NCBI GenBank assembly: GCA_016793415.1
Contig: JAEUMC010000122.1
Coordinates: 1-11,624, forward strand
DNA: 11,624 nt
Origin: Devosia sp.
GTDB lineage: Bacteria > Pseudomonadota > Alphaproteobacteria > Rhizobiales > Devosiaceae
Direction: 5' to 3'
A model generated the notes under the pieces. It saw only the letters and a list, made by a program, of their open reading frames with translations, made no database searches and was not told where the DNA came from. The translations under genes and the position numbers were made by a program. This document shows positions 7,894 to 11,624 of this stretch, piece by piece (within the stretch, counting starts at the first letter, position 1; the number at the start of each line of letters is the position of its first letter).

Positions 7894-8490
7894 ATGCGCC
7901 TCCTCGTCATCGATAATTACGACAGCTTCACCTACAACCTCGTCCACTTCCTGGGCGAACTGGGCGGCGAGTCCGAGGTGTGGCGCAATGACAAGATCAG
8001 CCTCGATCAGGTCGCTGCGATTGCCCCCGAAGCCATTGTGCTTTCGCCAGGCCCGGCGACCCCGGACACTGCCGGCATCTGCCTCAGCCTGATCGATCGC
8101 TTTGCCCCGACCACGCCGATCCTTGGTGTCTGCCTCGGGCACCAGGCACTCGGCCAGGCGATGGGCGGCGAAGTGATCCGCGCGCCGCACCTGATGCATG
8201 GCAAGACTTCGAAGATCAATCACAGCGGCAAAGGGCTGTTTCGGGGCCTGAACTCCGGCTTCGAGGCGACGCGTTACCACTCGCTGATCGTCAGGCCTGA
8301 GAGCCTGCCCGATGTGCTGGAGGTCACCGCCTCCACCGACGATGGGCTGATCATGGGCATGCAGCATCGGCGCTATCCGAGCCACGGCGTGCAGTTCCAC
8401 CCCGAGAGCATCGCGTCGGAGAACGGGCACGCGATCCTGCAGAACTTCCTCAACCTCGCCCGCGACTTCAACCTCAGGAAGGCCGCGTGA
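7894..8490 (+). CDS. trpG: Anthranilate synthase component II (glutamine amidotransferase)
   Basis: Hydrolyses glutamine and passes ammonia to TrpE for anthranilate synthesis. The length of 198 residues is typical of a single class I amidotransferase domain. Its features in order are LLVIDNYDSFTYNLVHFLGE (3-22), the oxyanion motif LSPGPATPDTAG (50-61), the nucleophile Cys80 in GVCLGHQALGQAMGG, the TrpG/PabA-specific MHGKTS (101-106), RYHSLIV (127-133), and the catalytic His169 and Glu171 in VQFHPESI. The subunit may also serve PabB in p-aminobenzoate synthesis, as amphibolic TrpG proteins do in some bacteria; nothing here decides that. The start ATG has only a weak GAG-containing site upstream. 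It lies 98 bases after trpE, across a REP-like repeat, so it is not translationally coupled. Its TGA overlaps the trpD start region. Confidence 0.96.
   Translation: MRLLVIDNYDSFTYNLVHFLGELGGESEVWRNDKISLDQVAAIAPEAIVLSPGPATPDTAGICLSLIDRFAPTTPILGVCLGHQALGQAMGGEVIRAPHLMHGKTSKINHSGKGLFRGLNSGFEATRYHSLIVRPESLPDVLEVTASTDDGLIMGMQHRRYPSHGVQFHPESIASENGHAILQNFLNLARDFNLRKAA
8476..8482 (+). promoter_or_regulatory. Ribosome binding site deciding the trpD start
   Basis: AGGAAGG ends seven bases before the ATG at 8490 but only four before the in-frame GTG at 8487. This favours the ATG, which shares one base with the trpG stop (TGATG). Confidence 0.6.
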
Positions 8491-9506
8491 TGGATATCAA
8501 GGGAGCTCTCAACAAGATCGCTGCGCGCCAGGATCTTACCGGCGAGGAAATGCGCTCGGTGATGACCACGATCATGGATGGCGAAGCGACGCCCAGCCAG
8601 ATCGGCGCGTTCCTGATGGGCATGCGGGTCAAGGGCGAGACCGTCGGTGAGATCGCCGCCGCCGTCTCCATCCTCCGCGCCAAGATGGTGCCGGTCACGG
8701 TCGATGCGCCCGACAGCGTCATCGACATTGTCGGCACCGGCGGCGACGGGGCGGAAACGCTCAACATTTCGACCGCTACCTCGATCGTTGCGGCGGCGGC
8801 CGGCATTCCGGTGGCCAAGCACGGCAACCGGGCGCTGAGCTCGAAATCCGGCGCCTCGGACGTGCTGCAGGCGCTCGGTATCAAGATCGATATCGGGCCG
8901 GACAAGATCAGCCAGTGCATCCGCGAGGCCGGTATCGGCTTCATGTTTGCGCCGGCCCACCATCCGGCCATGAAGCATGTCGGCCCCACCCGCATGGAGA
9001 TGGGCACCCGCACCATGTTCAACCTGTTGGGGCCGCAGTCCAACCCAGCCGGTGCGCGCCGCTACATGCTTGGTGTCTACGACAAGAAGTGGGTCGAACC
9101 GGTCGCCGCGGCGCTACTGGCCAACCGCGCCATCTCGGCCTGGGTCGTGCATGGCGCCGACGGCCTCGACGAGCTTTCGACCACCGGGCCGAGCTTCGTC
9201 GCCTCGATCAGGGGCGGGGATCTGCGCAGTTTCGAGATCACGCCCGAGGATGCCGGCCTGCCTCGTGCCAGCATGGCCGATCTCAAGGGCGCCGACCCGG
9301 CCTACAACGCTTCGCGCCTGCGTGGCCTGCTCGACGGGGTGAAGGACCCCTACCGCGACATCGTGCTGCTCAATGCCGCCGCCGCATTCATCGTCGCCGG
9401 CCGCGCCGACACGCTGAAGCTCGGCGCCGACCTCGCCGCGCGCGAGATCGATTCCGGCCGCGCCAGATCGACGCTCGACAAACTCATCTCCGTTTCGAAC
9501 AGCTGA
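8490..9506 (+). CDS. trpD: Anthranilate phosphoribosyltransferase
   Basis: Transfers the phosphoribosyl group of PRPP to anthranilate, the second step of tryptophan synthesis, in the cytosol. The protein has 338 residues and is a stand-alone enzyme, not the TrpG-TrpD fusion of enterobacteria. The helical N-terminal domain (about 1-70) includes GEATPSQIGAFLMGMRVKGE. The PRPP-binding loop is IVGTGGDGAETLNIST (80-95), with the Gly-rich GTGGDG at 82-87. KHGNRALSSKSGASDVLQALG follows at 110-130, and the anthranilate-side segment APAHHPAMKHVGPTRMEMGTRT at 154-175. NLLGPQSNPAG and HGADGLDELST complete the family pattern. I chose the ATG at 8490 because of the better-spaced AGGAAGG; an in-frame GTG at 8487 would add one residue. 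Three bases separate its stop from trpC. Confidence 0.97.
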   Translation: MDIKGALNKIAARQDLTGEEMRSVMTTIMDGEATPSQIGAFLMGMRVKGETVGEIAAAVSILRAKMVPVTVDAPDSVIDIVGTGGDGAETLNISTATSIVAAAAGIPVAKHGNRALSSKSGASDVLQALGIKIDIGPDKISQCIREAGIGFMFAPAHHPAMKHVGPTRMEMGTRTMFNLLGPQSNPAGARRYMLGVYDKKWVEPVAAALLANRAISAWVVHGADGLDELSTTGPSFVASIRGGDLRSFEITPEDAGLPRASMADLKGADPAYNASRLRGLLDGVKDPYRDIVLLNAAAAFIVAGRADTLKLGADLAAREIDSGRARSTLDKLISVSNS

Positions 9507-9509
9507 CCC

Positions 9510-10301
9510 ATGTCCGACATCCTCTCCCAGATCGAAGTCTACAAACGCGAGGAGATCGCCGCGGCGAAAACCCTCCGGCCGTGGAACGAGGTGGTCGCCG
9601 AGGCGCACGACGCGCCGCCGGTGCGGCGCTTCCTCTCGGCACTGAAGAAGAAGCGGGCCGACAATCAGTTCGCGCTGATTGCCGAAGTGAAGAAGGCAAG
9701 CCCGTCCAAAGGCTTGATCCGCCCGAACTTCAACCCGGCCGAGATCGCCCGGGCCTACGAGCTGGGCGGGGCGGCGTGCCTCTCCGTGCTCACCGACCGG
9801 CCGAGCTTTCAGGGCGCGCCGGGCTATCTGATCGAAGCCCGCAACGCCACCAAGCTGCCGGTGCTGCGCAAGGATTTCCTGTTCGAGACCTATCAGGTGG
9901 CCGAGAGCCGTGCCTGGGGCGCCGATTGCATCCTGATCATCCTCGCCGCGGTCAGTGACGATACCGCGCGCTACCTGCTCGACGCCGCTGAGGAATGGCG
10001 GATGGATGCGCTGGTGGAAGTGCACGACCAGATCGAACTCGATCGGGCGCTGGGGCTGAATGCCGAGTTCATCGGCATCAACAATCGCAACCTCAGGACC
10101 TTCGAGACGACGCTCAACACCTCGGTGACCCTCGCCGGCGGCGTGCCGCAAGGCGTGCACCTTGTATCGGAGAGCGGCGTCAACACCCATGCCGACCTCC
10201 AGAGGCTCGAGCACGCCGGGATCGGCACCTTCCTCGTCGGCGAAAGCCTGATGCGCCAGGACGATGTCACCGCCGCAACCATCAAGCTGCTGCACGGCTG
10301 A
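9510..10301 (+). CDS. trpC: Indole-3-glycerol phosphate synthase
   Basis: Closes the indole ring: CdRP (1-(2-carboxyphenylamino)-1-deoxyribulose 5-phosphate) is converted to indole-3-glycerol phosphate, with loss of CO2 and water. The protein has 263 residues forming one TIM barrel, without the fused TrpF domain of E. coli TrpC. Catalytic residues are in place: Glu59 and Lys61 in [13 protein letters not shown], Lys121 in VLRKDFLF, Glu170 in LVEVHD, Asn191 in GINNRNL, and Glu221 and Ser222 in VSESG. The phosphate-binding end is FLVGESLMR. No trpF lies in the window, and phosphoribosylanthranilate isomerase must be encoded elsewhere, as is usual in alphaproteobacteria where trpF sits with trpB and trpA. 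The ATG follows the trpD stop by three bases with no obvious Shine-Dalgarno. Its TGA shares a base with the moaC ATG. Confidence 0.97.
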   Translation: MSDILSQIEVYKREEIAAAKTLRPWNEVVAEAHDAPPVRRFLSALKKKRADNQFALIAEVKKASPSKGLIRPNFNPAEIARAYELGGAACLSVLTDRPSFQGAPGYLIEARNATKLPVLRKDFLFETYQVAESRAWGADCILIILAAVSDDTARYLLDAAEEWRMDALVEVHDQIELDRALGLNAEFIGINNRNLRTFETTLNTSVTLAGGVPQGVHLVSESGVNTHADLQRLEHAGIGTFLVGESLMRQDDVTAATIKLLHG

Positions 10302-10765
10302 TGGCGCTCACCCACCTCAACCAACGGGGGGAAGCGCATATCGTCGATATCGGCGACAAGGCAGTGACGCGGCGCCGTGCGGTGGCGACGGCGCGGCTGG
10401 AAGCCAAGCCTGAGACGGTGGCGCTGATCCTTGGTGGCGAACTGAAGAAGGGCGATGCGCTGGCAGTGGCCCGCATCGCCGGCATCATGGCGGCCAAGAA
10501 GACCTCGGAACTGATCCCGCTCTGCCATCCGATCCCGCTGACCAAGGTGAGCGTCGAGATCGAAGGCGATGGCCCTGCCCTGCTGGTGACGGCAACAGCC
10601 GAGACGACGGCGCAGACCGGCGTCGAGATGGAAGCGATGACAGCCGCCTCGGTTGCAGCGCTGACGCTCTACGACATGGCCAAATCGCACGACCGTGCGA
10701 TGCGCGTCACCGCCATCCAGCTCGAAGAGAAATCGGGCGGCAAGTCGGGTGATTTCCGCCGATGA
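10301..10765 (+). CDS. moaC: Cyclic pyranopterin monophosphate synthase MoaC
   Basis: Works after the radical-SAM enzyme MoaA, turning 3',8-cyclo-7,8-dihydro-GTP into cyclic pyranopterin monophosphate, the first stable precursor of molybdenum cofactor. The protein has 154 residues, slightly under the usual 160 or so. Family motifs are [18 protein letters not shown] (12-29), the Lys51 region [20 protein letters not shown] (48-67), [13 protein letters not shown] (71-83, with His76), [23 protein letters not shown] (106-128, with Glu109, Glu111, Asp125 and Lys128) and the C-terminal [12 protein letters not shown]. These supply the expected active-site set. The ATG at 10301 shares its A with the trpC TGA stop (TGATG). 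An open frame runs upstream of it, but only as a shadow of trpC. The position directly after trpC and before moeA suggests co-transcription with the trp genes. No nearby moaA is seen. Confidence 0.96.
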   Translation: MALTHLNQRGEAHIVDIGDKAVTRRRAVATARLEAKPETVALILGGELKKGDALAVARIAGIMAAKKTSELIPLCHPIPLTKVSVEIEGDGPALLVTATAETTAQTGVEMEAMTAASVAALTLYDMAKSHDRAMRVTAIQLEEKSGGKSGDFRR

Positions 10766-11624
10766 TGCCGGTCGACGAGGCCATCGAGCGGATCTTCCGC
10801 AAGCTCCCCCGGCTCGGCAGCGAGACCGTGCCGCTGCTCCAGGCGCATCGCCGCGTGCTGGCTCAGCCGTTGGTGGCGCGGCACAACCAGCCGCCCTTCG
10901 ATGCCAGCGCCATGGACGGCTATGCCGTACGTGCCGCCGAGGTGACGCCCGGCCGACCGCTGAAGCTGGCCGGCACCTCGCAGGCCGGGGCGCGCTTCGT
11001 CGGCATGATGGAGCACGGCCAGTGCGTCCGCATTTTCACCGGCGCGCCGCTGCCGATCGGCGCCGATGCGGTGATCATGCAGGAAGAGGCGACGGCCAAA
11101 GGCAACCAGATCAGCTTCGACAAGACGCCGGCCGTCGGCCAAAGCGTTCGCAAGCAGGGCTTCGATTTCAGGCGCGGCGCCGAGCTGTTGCCGTCAGGCG
11201 TGGCCCTGACACCGGCCATGCTGAACCTCGCTGCGTCGGCCAACCACCCCACGCTCACGGTGACGCGCCGCCCCAGGATCGCGGTGCTGGCGACGGGCGA
11301 CGAACTGGTGCCACCCGGCACGCCGCTCGGACCGGACCAGATCATTGCCTCCAACAGCTACGGCTTGATCCCGCTGCTGGCGCCCTGGGCGGAAACGGTG
11401 ATCGATCTCGGCATCGTCGCCGACGAAAAGCTCAAGCTCGAGGCGGCGCTGCTGAGCGCCTTCGACCAGGGCGTCGATATGCTGGTGACCACCGGCGGCG
11501 CCAGCGTGGGCGAACGCGACTACGTGCAGGAAGTGCTGCGCGATCTGGGCGTCGAGGTGGATTTCTGGAAGCTGCGGATGCGTCCAGGCAAGCCGTTGAT
11601 GTTCGGTACCCGCGGCAAGACCCT
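10762..11624 (+). CDS. moeA: Molybdopterin molybdenumtransferase MoeA (3' end missing)
   Basis: Inserts molybdate into adenylated molybdopterin, the late step of molybdenum cofactor synthesis, as a cytosolic dimer. The frame runs open from the start to the window edge, giving 287 of about 400 expected residues. Visible landmarks are [14 protein letters not shown] (44-57), [19 protein letters not shown] (91-109), [12 protein letters not shown] (131-142) and the start of the MoCF-biosynthesis (MPT-binding) domain at about 170. That domain shows [19 protein letters not shown] (172-190), [15 protein letters not shown] (241-255) and [10 protein letters not shown] (273-282). The missing part is mainly the rest of this domain and the C-terminal beta-barrel domain. 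Two adjacent ATGs are possible: 10762 overlaps the moaC stop by four bases and 10765 by one. No Shine-Dalgarno separates them, and I list the first. The overlap suggests coupling with moaC. Confidence 0.95.
   Translation, partial: MMPVDEAIERIFRKLPRLGSETVPLLQAHRRVLAQPLVARHNQPPFDASAMDGYAVRAAEVTPGRPLKLAGTSQAGARFVGMMEHGQCVRIFTGAPLPIGADAVIMQEEATAKGNQISFDKTPAVGQSVRKQGFDFRRGAELLPSGVALTPAMLNLAASANHPTLTVTRRPRIAVLATGDELVPPGTPLGPDQIIASNSYGLIPLLAPWAETVIDLGIVADEKLKLEAALLSAFDQGVDMLVTTGGASVGERDYVQEVLRDLGVEVDFWKLRMRPGKPLMFGTRGKT

Noticed and set aside
9114..10295. A 393-codon minus-strand frame opposite trpD and trpC.
   Set aside because: Antisense shadow with low-complexity residues; both sense genes are certain.

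Overview
The window is an ordinary, densely packed stretch of a GC-rich alphaproteobacterial chromosome, most likely from the Hyphomicrobiales (Rhizobiales). The reasons are the strong G/C preference at third codon positions, the tpiA-secG-pyrG cluster, and the arrangement of a SurA/PpiD-type chaperone followed by trp genes, moaC and moeA. Both gene orders are familiar in that group. The genus cannot be fixed from sequence alone; a Devosia-like organism is my guess. All genes have intact reading frames. The only gene-free gaps are short (the longest is about 133 bases), and I see no insertion sequence, prophage, CRISPR array, tRNA or rRNA.

Layout: (1) Bases 1-677, plus strand: the 3' part of a Faxc/metaxin-like glutathione S-transferase-fold protein. 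Its stop overlaps the stop of the converging gene. (2) Bases 674-4279, minus strand, in transcription order: tpiA (triosephosphate isomerase, GTG start), secG (translocon subunit with a long Ala/Pro/Thr tail), a clear intrinsic terminator, pyrG (CTP synthase), and a RimJ/RimL-type GNAT acetyltransferase coupled to pyrG by a TGATG overlap. (3) Bases 4280-4412: a divergent promoter region with short palindromes. (4) Bases 4413-11624, plus strand: one long probable operon of a membrane-anchored PpiD/SurA-like periplasmic chaperone, trpE, trpG, trpD, trpC, moaC and moeA (moeA runs off the end). Most junctions are 1-4 base stop/start overlaps or a 3-base gap. The exception is trpE-trpG, where 98 bases hold a REP-like palindromic repeat.

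The plus-strand operon joins periplasmic protein folding, the chorismate-to-indoleglycerol-phosphate part of tryptophan synthesis (trpF, trpA and trpB are not in the window) and two molybdenum cofactor steps: MoaC in early pterin synthesis, MoeA in molybdenum insertion. No trp leader peptide with tandem Trp codons is visible, so control of tryptophan synthesis here probably rests on feedback inhibition of TrpE, which keeps the LLES feedback motif.

I found no convincing undescribed system. The points most worth a second look are the repeat inside the trp operon, the two hairpins between tpiA and secG, the palindrome over a possible ppiD promoter, and the degenerate parvulin domain of the chaperone.
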